A DNA stretch of 64,000 nucleotides, taken from Acanthopleura granulata. Lineage: Eukaryota > Mollusca > Polyplacophora > Chitonida > Chitonidae. The notes below the pieces were generated by a model that saw nothing but the letters and a program-made list of their open reading frames with translations, did no database searches and was not told the origin of the DNA. The stretch lies in assembly GCA_016165875.1 (NCBI GenBank), contig JABBOT010000003.1:29453288-29517287 (forward strand), read 5' to 3'. Positions 12,376 through 25,000 of the stretch are shown here, one piece after another; positions within the stretch are counted from its first letter, which is position 1, and every line of letters begins with the position of its first letter. The position numbers were made by a program, and so were the translations under genes.

Positions 12376-13904
12376 AAAGAAGTAGAAAAAAATACATCCA
12401 CAACTGTTTCACTCCCATGCTTTTTTGTTGAACTTTTCAAGGAACTTAAAAACCTCTCTTCAAGTTAAGCTAAAAAAATTGCTTTGAGGGGCCTTACATT
12501 AGGACGATTTCATACAAGAGGTAACAGAGCACTCAACACAATGTGACCAATGAATGCAGATATTTTTGTGGGTATAGAGGAAGAAGTTGCTGAACTTCAA
12601 ATCTGACATGTAGCTTGAGCCATTAGGGGCGTACGCATGGCTGGGGCCCAGCGAGTGGAGAGGGGAGACTGTCAAGCTAAGAAGCTCATTCAGTCAGGGT
12701 GGGCCACTTTAGGTCGTCCACAGGAAATGGCTTCTATCAATGCCAAGAGGTTTTTATTGTCTCTGATCAGAAAAAGCAAGTTGGGTATGGTGGAGCACTG
12801 AAGACAATACCCTGCCTGTTCTGGTCATGTCAGTTCTATTAACAAAAGTACAGAAGGATTTGTATTCTTTGCATGTCAACTCCACATAAACAGGGCTGTG
12901 GGAAGAGAAAAGATGAATGGGTAATCCTACAGTTCATGATAAATCACCTTATTCCTTGGGTACCTCTGTTAGGTTTGCTTAGGTGATCGATGGCGATAAT
13001 ATTGCTCTCCCCTCAAGGTGCTTATTTTTCCACTGGGCAAAGAAGGAATCAGTTGCAAACCCAAGCCTTACATAACTACATCTATCTGGGAAGAAACAAT
13101 GGGAGACAAAAAAAAAAAAAAATCAAGGAAAAAGAAACAAGGAAATTGTGCTGATTTGGACATCAACTTAAAATGAAAATCATCAGGTCTGGGAAGGGAA
13201 AACAGAAAGATAAGCCTGTCAGATCAACTTTGTTTAAACTTAAACTACCGTAAAGGTTGAAGCAATTTTCATTTAAATCCGCTACACCCATGGCTACCTT
13301 CTGACGTGCGATATCACCAAATCAGAGCGGACATCAGACAAACTCAACAGTAGAAGCCACATAAATTTCATTTGGTGAATTTATTTCCATCTTGAGGAGT
13401 GTCTGTGCGGGTTTGGGTCATAGTAATTGTACTGAGGATTGAAAGAAATCCCATTCTTCACCGTCAGACAGATAAGATGGCGTGGCACAATTGAACTCAA
13501 AAAAAAAAGCAATTTAGTTTAGATACCTCACTTATTTATACTGTTAACAGGATCACCTAGGCCACTGTAGACATGGATACAATTTTCTGCTATAAAAGCG
13601 CACAAAACCGGATGACACAGGCTGCCCATTTAGAGTAAGCTCCAGTAAGTATTCTACATACATGCATACAAGGACATACATAAAAAAAAAAAATGAATCT
13701 CTCACTCTTCACAGTTTTCTAATTTCGCAAGATATTAAGAACAGAGTTGTTAAAACTTCTTTTTGTTTTTAGTTTCACAAAGTTAGAATAATACCCTGAT
13801 CAAGTTTTCCATGATCTTAAAGCCACACATCAGCTTCCAATTTATCACCTTCTGATGCCAAAAAAAAGACCCCACTGAAAGAGGTCAGTGATGAATCCTT
13901 TTTT

Positions 13905-13980
13905 TGGGTTCCTCAACCCATCAAACCAGTGCAATAAGTGAAAAATTCTGGAGTACTGCATTAAACAACAATCAAATCAT
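13905..13980 (+). mobile_element. SINE 3' remnant, family 3
   Basis: GCAATAAGTGAAAAATTCTG, then GAGTACTGCATTAAACAAC and AATCAAAT match the tail of the 45.5-kb copy. The body and tRNA head are not recognisable, so this is a fragment. Confidence 0.65.
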
Positions 13981-16468
13981 ATCTAAAATTAAAAATCCAC
14001 ACTTAACCAACCGTCAAATGGTTATCTCTCCTAAGATGCCTTCAGATTTATTCAAGGCTAATTTCCTGCCTTATATCTGCAAGCTAACCATCTGGTCTTC
14101 AAGTTGATTATAAACCCAGGTATTCCCATCCACCATTACCTCACCACATTACCCAACTCCAACTTTGCCTGTCATCATTAGATAAACACCATACATTGGC
14201 TGGAGTATTTGAAAATGGCAACATTCAAACCTAAACACTATCTCTGGATAAAAGATAAAGTAATTACTGTAATGAATGAATAAAGTAGCCTGACACATGT
14301 GCCACTATCAAGTTAAACGAGCCAATGTTAATTGAAGAAAGTGTAAGATACAGCCCAATTCAATTTCATTAGGCAAAAAATCACCTAAGTATACATGATA
14401 ACTCCCAAATTAAATTGCCTATTCACAGAAGCATAGATCAGATGAAAGCAACAACTGTAAATGAAAGAAATGATTTTGGCAGGATATTTCGGTTATTTTA
14501 TGCAAGTTTTACTTCCATCATGAGGGATCAGATTTTGGTTTACTGGTATTTGAAAGTTTAAATCAGGAAAAATGCACCTGCATTATTTATAATAGTCAAA
14601 AACAATTTTAATGGCTATAACAAAACATTAACACAATGTATATATCAGCTAAGAGGCCAAACGCTGTTAAGGAAAGAGGGCGATTTCTTTTGAATTATTT
14701 CTAGTGAGCAAAATACATTTGAAATACTGTGACAGGTGACATTATACATTCACAAGGTTTTTATCACTGAATACAAAGAGACTGCTACTGAGTTTTGTAT
14801 TCCAAATGTTCATACATTACAGAGCTGTACAGATGAATCCATACACCATATGGACCTTGAAATCAACTTTTTCAAGCCCAAAACAAAAAAAAAATACAGA
14901 TGTGACATCACTGACATTCACTGGGTCTCAACAGGCCATCAGTGTTTTGAAAGCATTTGACTCTTTTGGAAAACTTCTATGAAAGAAAAAGTTTCTTGCT
15001 TTTCCAGGATAGTGTTTCATAGTCTTTCATCTGAAATATACTTCATTTTAGCATTTCCTTTAACATCAAAATCAGCAAATATTCAGACTGCTCCTGACTG
15101 CTTGTCATCTGTATAAAGGTAACAGGGAGATGGAATGAAGAAACTGTTCCAGGACTGATCCATGAAGGTTGCCATAAACATTGCATCGACAGTTTGCCAT
15201 GACAATCCAAAATGGACCATGATGAAAAAAATACCCGGGACAAAGTTATTTCAGGCATAATCAAATGATGACATAAAGATCAGACCACACATGAAAGGCA
15301 TTATTTTTCAATCTCCTTGTTGTCAAAGGTGGAAGTCTTTCTTTGTACCTCTTAAAACATTCAGTCATAGCGTTCCTCCTTCTTTGTTAAACTGAGGAGT
15401 TCTGGAAAAGTGGAGCAGCTTATTTATGTGAAATCCCCACACCTGTATTTCCTTGTCACTGATTATCTGTCTGATAAGGTCATCATCTAACCACGCACAT
15501 CACCTGCAATATTATGCCAAACTAGTAAAAACTTCCTCCCTTTGATCAACTAAACACTTCAACGAGCAGGGTTCAACATTTCTGCAGGGTTCTCTGTAAA
15601 GTGAATGATGACCACATCATGTATAAAACCAACATGGATATAAGATAAAGCGGCTGATGCAGATATTTTATGTAATTTAGTATATGTATATGTAAATCAA
15701 ATGAAGACTGAACACCTACATTTCAGTTCTGCCCACAAAAACGGTCGGTTGGAATTTTATACTGGATCACTGAGCTACAAGATATCTTCACTAAAAGCTA
15801 TTTCTGGCACTAACATCCCTTACTTAGACAATTCTGGTGAAAAAAATATCCTGCAGTTAATATATAACATATAATATATAAGTTAATAAAATAATTTTTA
15901 AGTTAATACATAAGTTACAGGTTTTGAATCTCAACAGCAAATGTTGCCCTTTCCTCAGGGATTAAAACCATTTATGCAAAATACCACAAAACTGGCCCAC
16001 AGATTTTGCTGGCATTCCAACATCATGCAATACCAATAAACTTAAATTTTATACAGCTGTAAAACACCACCAGGACAATAATATTATTGTTGTAATGAAT
16101 GTCCTGAGACGATGATTACCCTTGACAAATGCAATCAACTGAAGGAGACAGTATGCAATATTCAGGAGCAAGCATTTTTCAGCAGCCTGAAACATTGCAT
16201 GTTACCAGCATGGCCATGAAAGAAAACTATGCACATAAATACAACTAGAAATGTACAAGAGAACAAAAATATTATCTTTCACTAGCATCTATGGTTGCTG
16301 TAGGATATCTCAGTGCACATGAATGTGGCTGGTTTGATTACTATAAATCTTTGTTGCACATACAACAAATTGTTACCTCACACAGAACACGCCTAATGCA
16401 CTTCGGCACACAACTCTTCTTGCAGCTCATCGTCCCCAGACAATTCTCTGCGTGACTACATCTGTCTA

Positions 16469-16951
16469 CAGGATATCTGAGCATCAGTACACAGGTTATT
16501 TGTACCTTAGTACATAGGCTTTTTGTATCTCCTTACATTGGCTATTTGAACCTTAGTACACAGGATATTTGAACCCCAGTGCACAGGCTATTTGTACCTC
16601 AGTATACAGGCTACTTGTACCTTAGTAGTCACGTTATTTGAACCTCAGTACACAGGCTGTTTGAACCTCAGTGCTTTAGCTATTTATACCTCAGTATACA
16701 GGCTATTTGAACCTCAGTACACCAGCTATGTGTACCTGAATGCACAGGCTATTTGTACCTCAGTGTACAGACTATTTGTACCTCAGTACACAGGCTATTT
16801 TTACATCACTACACACGCTATTTGAACCTCAGTACACATGCTACTTAACCCTCAGTACACAGGCTATTTCAACCTTGGTATACAGGCTATCTGAATCTAA
16901 GTACAGAGATTATATATACCTCAATGCACGCTCTATATGTACTTTGCTACA
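16469..16951. repeat. 23-bp tandem repeat, about 21 diverged units
   Basis: Units with the core GGCTATTTGTACCTCAGTACA recur every 23 bp from about 16469 to about 16951. Position-specific variants (GAACC or GTACC, CAGT or TAGT) are scattered rather than clustered. Because 23 is not a multiple of three and the unit lacks stops, overlapping open frames arise (16592-16825 and 16740-16967) with an apparent 23-residue periodicity. These are by-products, not genes. Confidence 0.95.
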
Positions 16952-18259
16952 AATTTGCTGTTTGTAACATGAATTCTAGAATGCATCACTGACCTGATGA
17001 TGTTACCATTAATGTTCAGTGTAGAGATCACAATATCTTTAATTGTTATACTTATTTTACAGGACATCTTAGGAAAAAATTAGACGAAAAGCCATTACTG
17101 GCAATTTGAAACGTCCAAAATCAAAATCGTTCCTTGGACATGGAACACCTAGAGCCAAAACTTTCCATCAATAAGAGATGTTTGGGAGGAAAACTTTGGC
17201 AGAAAGCCTATGGCTACACATAGAGGAAATTTGTCAATATACCCAGCTTTGCCCTCGCTGTTTCCATGATCAAAATGTTATATGGACGGAGCTGAATCAA
17301 GAAGGCTTGGCTTCAATATTCCCAGAGAAAGTGCCTCTAGAATGTCCTCCTTTATGAAATTGAGAGTCTGCGAAAGACTGTGGCTGGTGGCAAGAAGAAA
17401 ATCCATAGAAAATACCTCAGCTGGAGGGAGTCAACCAAGATGTCTTTAGAAATATATTCTCATTTCAACAGAAACCAAATCTTCCTCCAGGTCCTGACCA
17501 GCAGTTACAGCGAATTAAGCTTGCAAAAGCCACGAAATAACACAATCCACTGTAGAGTTACCACCAGTCACCACCAAGTAATATCAAAATGGCACAGCCA
17601 ACAAAAGTGCCACTCATATGGGCCAAACATGCTGGAAAACATTTTATATATACATTGAGCTAAATTAAATAATGTTTCATTGGGAATTTTGCCAGGGTAA
17701 AACTTATTTTGAAATAAAAAGTGTAACTGTACTTCTGGCCTTGAACACAGCGAACTACAACAACATGTTCCAATAAACACAAACAAATCTGTACACTACA
17801 CACCCAATCTATGCACAACAATTAAAACCCAAACCAACACCCTGGCATTCCAAAATCATCACACTAATGGCCTTGCTACCTATCTGGTATGTGATCTAAA
17901 AGCAACCTCTGTGTAAATGATCTATAACCCATACTGCACATGTTCTACAAACCAGAAACTTTATCGACTCATATATACCTTGAAATCATTAATATGACCA
18001 GCCAAGAAATTTCTTCAGGAAAGACACTTTGCAATCCTAATTCGTGAACTGTGTCTCTCAGTTTACTTTTTGTTCAGTGGCAGCCAAACACATCATTCAG
18101 CATATATTGACAACAGTGGGCGTAAACTTCTAAATAAAATATGAATGTCTAAAAACTGTTAAGTAAATACCACAGCAGATTCCACGTTAAAGTTTTTAAA
18201 AATTCAGAAATTTTTAGAGAGAACATCAATTTCTTGACTAGAGAAAGATGTATACTTAC

Positions 18260-18437
18260 GTAGGAGGTAGACCTTGAAGATGAAAAGAGGTAAAGTTCAG
18301 CTTGACCCTTTCATTGGCCTTGGCTTCAAATTTGTACATACAGCGCAGGTTGTTGGAGTATCTGTTTGGCCAGTTTGGAGACTGGAAGGTGCCATTCTTC
18401 TCTGCCCCATCTCCACTCTTAAAATGATACACACAAC
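18260..18437 (-). CDS. Exon encoding the N-terminal half of the same CUB domain
   Basis: This 178-bp minus-strand exon has an acceptor ending TTTGCAG (to 18438) and a canonical donor GTAAGT (18259-18254). The frame reads GCVYHFKSGDG, then NGTFQSPNWPNRYSNNLRC, then KANERVKLNFTSFHLQG. The G-x-F-x-S-P-N-(W/Y)-P-x-x-Y motif and cysteines one and two are classic for the start of a CUB domain. N-G-T and N-F-T are potential N-glycosylation sites, consistent with extracellular location. It starts in phase 1 and ends in phase 2, matching the next exon at 1-198. The joined protein segment is about 124 residues, close to a standard CUB of about 110. No signal peptide or other domain is encoded here, so at least one 5' exon lies upstream, probably outside the window. 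An ATG at 18477 lies in the intron upstream of the acceptor and is not a supported start. Confidence 0.92.
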
Positions 18438-18761
18438 CTGCAAATACAGAACGCGAAAAACACTTAAAACACTTCATGTCTGATGTGAAAAAAATCTGTC
18501 TTGAATGGGCACATCTGAAGAAATGCTACTGTTAACTTTTGATCAAAAATGTGTTGATTTATATACATGTATTACAAAAACTGCACATGAATACAGTCAC
18601 TATATGTCATTCTTGATGCATTTTCCTTAAGCAACTATATACATTAATATAAAGGTTGTACTAATGTAGTTGTACACATACACACATGCAATATCAAGAT
18701 AAGAAGTAAGGAATCTGTAGAGATCTGAGTGCATCCCACCAAAGACGAAACAGCATTATGT

Positions 18762-18920
18762 TTGATTTATTTACTTATTTGATTGCTGTTAAATGTTATA
18801 TATCCACCAATTTTTCACCGACAAGGTTATACCCAAGGCTGCAGAATAAAGAGAAACCAGAGTAAACCAAGGCCATTGACAAACATCCTGACCTACAGCT
18901 GAATTTAAGCCTTTCAATGG
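18762..18920 (-). mobile_element. SINE remnant, family 3, 330 bp upstream of the CUB exon
   Basis: On the minus strand GTGAAAAATTGGTGG is followed by AACATTTAACAGCAATCAAA and TAAGTAAATAAA, the family-3 tail. Upstream of it on that strand is the decayed body that includes a TTGGTTTACTCTGGTTTC segment. The head is not clear. It is intronic and does not disturb the acceptor at 18438. Confidence 0.65.
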
Positions 18921-19997
18921 ATCTTAAGGCTGTAGCAAAAATAGTGCTCTGGCTACATGTAAGTGATCCAACCAGGGCCTACAATATGTCTGAGTCAAAA
19001 ATGTAAATCTAAGAAGCTAGACTATGGATCAACATGTCTCTACATATTGAAGAACATGATAAGAATTCATATGAACGAGAAGCAACGCAAAGTCTCAACA
19101 GCTCGGAGTAAATTTGATAAATCAAATGCCACAATACGTCATACCTTGCGCAAATTAAAATGTGCCTAATGGAGAAACAAATCACTTAGGCTTGCACAGT
19201 TTTGGCAAGGCAGGATGTCAGCTTAATCATGCAACTAAATCCTACGAGGCTCAATCGCTATTTGTCACACGCGGATTTTCGACAGTTCCTGGTCCTTGGA
19301 GAACTTTTAAGGAAATTAGAGTAGCAGGAGACCTGTGGATGATTGCTCTTTAAACCGATTTGTTTTTTTTCTCCACTTTTGTTTTCCTTCTGCGTAAAAG
19401 AGATGAAAAACTGGTGGGCGGTATGGAAAAGAGTTTAAGGACTGAGGTATTATTTTGGAACAGATCAAATTTAAACTAACTTTTTTAGACGGCTTTCACA
19501 TTTTCTTGGGGTTTTATTGCAACAGCATAAAGTGGTATCAATTTACTGTTCAAACATTATTTTGGAAAAACAAGGTGTCAGAATCTAGGCATGAAAGCAG
19601 ACATTCACATACCAGCCATCACACATAACAGTCGCTTTGGGTTAAAAAAAAGCAAAAAACTGGTTCTTATCACTGCTGTTTTGAGGACTTTTTTTCTACT
19701 CGTATCTAATAATCATTCACAGTACCAGGTGTAATCACAAGTGATTAATGGAGCTAATAAAGATGAAGGAAAGGTAAACGATTCCTCTACAAAGTGATCA
19801 CCATCTGATGATCTGGTTTGGGTTGGATTCTAGAAGACAAAACTTTGTGGTGGAAACTGTCCTAGACCTCTGTGATATGACCTCCATACAATGCTGGAAG
19901 TGTTTTAAACCCACAAGCAAATAGAAAACAAAGACAAACTGTCCCGTAGGTGACATGACATGTTCAGTATGAAGTGACTTTCGGGATTTATGGCCTT

Positions 19998-20170
19998 AAC
20001 CACTACACTCCATCACCCATTACATTCAATTCCCCATTACATTCCACCAACCACTACACTCCATCACCCATTACATTCAATTCCCCATTACATTCCACCA
20101 ACCACTACACTCCATCACCCATTACATTCAATTCCCCATTACATTCCACCAACCACTACACTCCACCATC
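19998..20170. repeat. 51-bp tandem repeat, 3.4 nearly identical units
   Basis: Units start AACCACTACACTCCATCACC at 19998, 20049 and 20100, with a partial fourth at 20151. The three complete copies appear identical, so the array is young or recently homogenised. Each unit contains two CCATTACATTC-like sub-repeats (CCCATTACATTCAATTCC and CCCATTACATTCCACC). The 51-bp period keeps two frames open (a 17-residue NHYTPSPITFNSPLHST repeat), but nothing else suggests coding. Confidence 0.95.
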
Positions 20171-20884
20171 CCTTTTAATTTATTTGTTACCAGCGTTGTA
20201 GGGAAGAAAGCTTATCTACAATAAACCAGACCTGAGTCTGTTTGTACTTTTCTGCCCTCAAAAATTAAAAGCTTATCATCATCATGACAAATCTGAGACC
20301 AACATCAAAACATCAACATCACACTATATCAGATTGCCTTTTCCTCTTAACACACTGTGTGTATGTAATGAATAATTTACTAAAGATGATAACATGATTA
20401 AATGACTCTAAGTACAATGAACGGGTACTATATAGAATGTATGGCACATAAATGTGATGTATGACTTCATCGTGAATCTAATGAGAAACTCGCCAACATG
20501 TGAAGAATAATGTGATAAACAGACAATAAAATACACTTTTCACAGTGAGAAATTTGATGTAAAATTTCCTCGGGTTACCTAGTGTAGGTATACACATACA
20601 TCTGGACGGGTGGTAAGCTAACAGATCGCCAGCATGGCTACCAGCCGCCGTCCATATGGTAGCTGTAATCAGTGTCAGACAAACGGTGCTGGACTGATCA
20701 ACACAGCTGTTGTGCGTTACAACCCTGTTATCATGCCCTGCCTGTATACATGATGTCAGATGAAGACCTCTGCACCTGTCAATGATCCAGCAAACAAACC
20801 AAGTCAAACAAACCAAGACGTGCACAGGCCGACTTTATACAGCATTTTCATTACCATCCATTACTATTCTCTTCACCCCTGTTT

Positions 20885-21045
20885 TCTGTGTGCGCATTTC
20901 AACATGTGTTTGAGTTCGTTTGGTTGTGGCCATTTTAAATTGAGCCGGAAGGCGTAATTTGAAGGCGGAAGTGGCGGAACAGCTACATCCTCGACCCTCC
21001 GTCTGTACCTTCACTCATTGGCTGACGTGATGATACCTTTGCCAG
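20885..21045 (-). promoter_or_regulatory. Promoter-like cluster (CRE, CCAAT, ETS, YY1) on the CUB gene strand
   Basis: Read on the minus strand, in order: ATCACGTCAGCCAATGAG (CRE-like site abutting a CCAAT box), CCACTTCCGCC and GCCTTCCGGC (ETS-type sites), then TTTAAAATGGCCAC, which resembles a YY1 site overlapping an ATG in good context. A GCGCAC element (NRF1-like half site) lies about 45 bp downstream of that ATG. This is the usual order of a TATA-less metazoan promoter, and it points toward the CUB exon 2.4 kb away. The ATG at 20933 opens a 32-codon frame ending at 20835; a weak GT (20854) within it would be phase-compatible with the exon at 18437. There is no signal peptide, so a non-coding first exon or an unrelated transcript is as likely. 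Confidence 0.42.
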
Positions 21046-21884
21046 TCACTGCTTAATTAATCAATTAGAACTTATCTCATTTGGAGAGGCTTACTTTCCA
21101 TCAAAGAACAGCTTTCCATTCACCCACATTTGACATGTGTTTTTAATCAGACCTGTTTGAGTATGGAATATTAACTAAATATATACCAACTCGACCAAAT
21201 GCCTGTACAACACATTCATGTCTAAATGCCAACATGTGATTCCACTAAATTCACCCACTAACATGAATGTATTTCATAAGAGACTGTATGGTCACAAAAG
21301 GCTGAAATTGGTAGCTTACAATCATCAATTTTTTCCTCTGACTGAAACACCTTATTGTATTTACCCTAAAAGTTCCTCTCAATAAATGCATTAGAGGCAA
21401 TAGAGGTCATAAAATAAGGCATCTATTGATGAAATACACATTTTTCCAGACGGATATCATCATTCTCTTTCATATAAACCTTAAAACACCTTTCGATGAT
21501 GAAATCTGAGAATCGCCAACTTAATAGTGATGATCAAAATATTAGAGGCATTCTTCTGTCTAGCCTAAAAAAATAGAAATATATGCTAAACTATCACCAC
21601 AATCCAAAACTTCTGGCGGATAAATTGTTATAAGTTTGCAATTCAACATTTGAAAAGATTGAAGAAATAGGGTAATTTCAAATAGTGTCACATTCTCTCC
21701 TCACCTCCTCAAAGTGTTGCGGCAAAACTGTACCCGCTCATCGCCAAGAAGCTTCTAAAGCCAGAAAATTGCCTCAGTGAAGACAGAAATATGAAGACTG
21801 ACATCTTATCTTTTAGGCCATCATGACATCGTGACTTAGACAAAAACCAGACAGCCAGATTATTGCTTGGAGTTTAAACCAGTG

Positions 21885-22070
21885 TGATAATTAACCTGGA
21901 CAGAGGTTTAGTGCAGTAAGGCACCAGGCATGCTGAATTGGCCGCTGATGGTCATTAGCTGTGTCAGGGACTAGGTCTCAGGGAGGAGTAGCCTTCCTGT
22001 CCAATTAGAAGCTGTCCAGTTGGAGAAATAAGAGCCACAGGTGTAGTAATTAAAATGCCTGGATCAAGTC
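21885..22070. promoter_or_regulatory. Candidate intronic enhancer
   Basis: The block contains GATAATTAACC, GGTCATTAGC, CCAATTAGAAG and GTAGTAATTAAAATG together with E-box-like CAGGTG (two) in about 190 bp. It has a mixed composition unlike the surrounding AT-rich intron and no repeat signature. Support is motif density only. Confidence 0.28.
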
Positions 22071-25000
22071 TTCTCTGGACAGGTGTGGAAAAGCCAGGAA
22101 CACACTAAACTCAGTTGCAAAAACAATCCATATATTCAATAGTTAGTTTTCTGCCTGCTCTTGAAATCGGCACTCTAGGCTTCACCATGGTCATTCATTG
22201 AATTTAAATAGCAATGTACATGTACTTGGTTGAGAATTGAAAGTTATTTACAAGTTCCTGTTTTGTGTGTTTCAATAATGTCAGTGTGAGATATACCATC
22301 ATATCAATACATGTAGTAATCAGATGGTTTTTTGAAAGCAATCCTTCATCAACTCTGATATATTCTATACATGCAAGAAGAATGTTTTGTTTTTTTTTTA
22401 AACATAACTGTATTCAAATGAAAATCTTTCTTTCTTTCCCTTTCTCATTAATACAGGGACCTTCTGCAACACTATAATAGAGGTTACAGTTAGTATTTAA
22501 TAAAGGCAGTACATGTATGAATCACCAAGTCAGAAGTAAGTAACAAATCAGTGTATAAGAACACCACACCAAAATTTTCCATGCCCTTCATGAGTAAATT
22601 ATTCCTCTCTGTCACCCAATAAATCTGGAAGATAGAATTGTTCTTGTGCATGTTGGCTCAGGTGATTTCCATGTGTAATTAATGGAACACAGAGTGTGAT
22701 AGGGATTACAGGTCCGCAGAAACATTACTGTCATACCGAGATATAATCCCCCGACACTAATCCCTTGTAATTCAAAATATAATGACATTAATATTGATCA
22801 CCTGTCATCCTAAATAGAGGTTAGACGGCAGTCTTGCTGGCGCCTCATTGGCGCTTCAGTTTAAGGACAGGAAGACGGAGCCATATACAACTGCCATGCT
22901 TTTTTTTTCTACTTTCTCCACAAATTAAGCTCTTCCGTCATTATTTGCCTCTGTTCAGAACTAACTTCCTATATACACCAATTCCAGACCTAAAAGGACT
23001 AGCAAGACTTCAGAATAACTACAGCTTAAGCGTAATGACAACAACATAAAACAGCTCCAATCAAACTGCCTTGCTCCTTACGACAGCTATTAAACTAAGT
23101 CGTTGCATGGCTTCCCCTTTGCGCAAAGTTACATCATGTCGTTGCAGCACACTGTAATAGATCAGATCAGCGATAATACATTTTAATGTCAGCATACCTC
23201 AGTCTGGGTATCCACCAGCCACACTGCCACAGTGAGTTTTATGATGCTAAGAAAGCTAGGCTATGATTCAAAGACAATAAGATACCACAAGATCAAATCT
23301 GGACTGGCACTAATGCGATTACTATGTCCAGGCTTAAAGAGCAACATGGGATATCTTGATCAAACTTAACTGACTATAAATCTTACACTGGCACATTTCA
23401 ACCATTTAATTTCCTTACAAATCACTTGTTTACCATCTGTCTTAACTGAATATTTCAATAACTAAATGTCGATACATTCTACATGATATTTGCCAAACAC
23501 TGTTCAAAAGCATTTTTCCCCACTTTTCTTGTCTTGTCCATGTTCTTGACTGCACAGTGCTAGATATTAAGAATGTAGCATGCAGCCCCTTCACGATACA
23601 ATTGCTAACCGATACATTACTTGATCTGAGCATGATATGAACAGAAAGAAAGGCTGATGTTATAGACATTAAGCCAATGGGAAGACAAAAATTTTAATTT
23701 GTGTTAATTCAAGAATATAATACTGTAGGACCTGGTCTGAGGTAAATGGGGCAAAAAACCTTATTTTGATTAAACAGCAGTCATTTACTGGATTAGACTA
23801 CGCATATTTCCAGATAATTCAGATCCCTGCAATTATACACATTAGCATACTGAAAGTGGTGTCCCGGTCAGGAAGGTTCCAACAGGGCATTTAGAATGGG
23901 GCGTTCAGCATAGCCTGAGAGGGGTTGGGAGATATGGTTGTCTGACAATGACGAAGGATGCTGTCAAAAATGGTTCACTTGGCCCTCTAGAGGACCAAAA
24001 TGATAGGGTAGACAATTGAATTAGGCACACAGGGTGGAACTTTAATAACGCCATTTGCACTCCATGGAGTCACATGGAGACAGCAGTACCACAGAGCAGG
24101 GTAATTCAAGAGCAGGCATTCCAACGGACTCTTCCAATCTCTTGAGTCTGCATGATCTTCCCTCGTAACAAAATTTGTGTGCTTCAGACGCCACGCCACA
24201 CAAAAAACCGTCAGGTGCAAGCAAGCAATAAATGCTAAGAACTTTTAACAATGTAAATCTTCGTTAACCACTTTTCCTGGATTTGGTAGAAAAAGAAAAG
24301 ATGATAAAACTTGTGGGACAAAAAATAAAGAGACAGAAAATTAAATCTTCCAATGGGTTAGCAAGTTCAGTAAGGAATTGGAAAGTGACTTTAAAATGAA
24401 TTCTATTACTTTTTATAAAAATTTTCCAAAACATCTGCTATTTGTCACATGTGAACCTATCAGAATTACATCTCAATTTATTTTGTAATCTTCTTGAACC
24501 ATGAATTTATCTTATGAAAAGCTGAAATTCAAACTGTTCAAATTATATGAACAAAACAGTGAAAAAAGAAACATCATACGGTGTTGAAGGATGCATCCTC
24601 AATTTTTTGCATGAGCCAATAAAATATCGAAGCAACAAATTAAGTAAAATTTTCCACAAAGCTTTAACAAATTACCAACCAAATTGAGAAAATTGTTGAA
24701 ATATTACGACATTTAAGCATATTTTACTATTCATGAAGGTAAAATTACAACAAAAAACCAAAGAGATGGATAAATCGGAATAGATGACAGTATAATCAGC
24801 ATAACTAAAGCACAGCAAAGTCTCATGTTATCTATGTACAGAATACCTCCTCTGAAGGAAGATTGGGGGGAAAACAGGTAGAGAGAGTAGAATTAAGATG
24901 CCCTTGAAAAGAATCACCCTTCATGTGGTATCTCAAAGTTAACCGTTTCCAACAGCACCTTGTTAAACCTTTGACATAACATCAAGGGCCACTTCAGTGA

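Larger units (their letters stand above)
199..18259 (-). other. 18,061-bp phase-2 intron of the CUB-domain gene
   Basis: It is bounded by the GTAAGT donor at 18259-18254 and the CAG acceptor at 201-199, and divides one CUB domain. The contents are non-coding as far as I can read: a 49-bp minisatellite, a ~102-122-bp repeat, two related 22/23-bp arrays, decayed SINEs and A- or T-rich tracts. No other reading frame shows recognisable domains plus splice sites. Confidence 0.8.

Noticed and set aside
16592..16967. Apparent 23-residue repeat protein in overlapping frames
   Set aside because: A stop-free 23-bp DNA repeat yields a 23-residue periodic translation in every frame; the pattern belongs to the DNA array.
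18438..18477. ATG at the top of the frame containing the CUB exon
   Set aside because: The sequence between this ATG and the CAG acceptor reads as intron (pyrimidine-rich TTCTGTATTTGCAG), so it is not the translation start.
20478..20825. 115-codon minus frame with a hydrophobic start, considered as a signal-peptide exon of the CUB gene
   Set aside because: It begins at GTG with an in-frame stop just upstream and no ATG; no clear donor gives the phase required by the exon at 18437.
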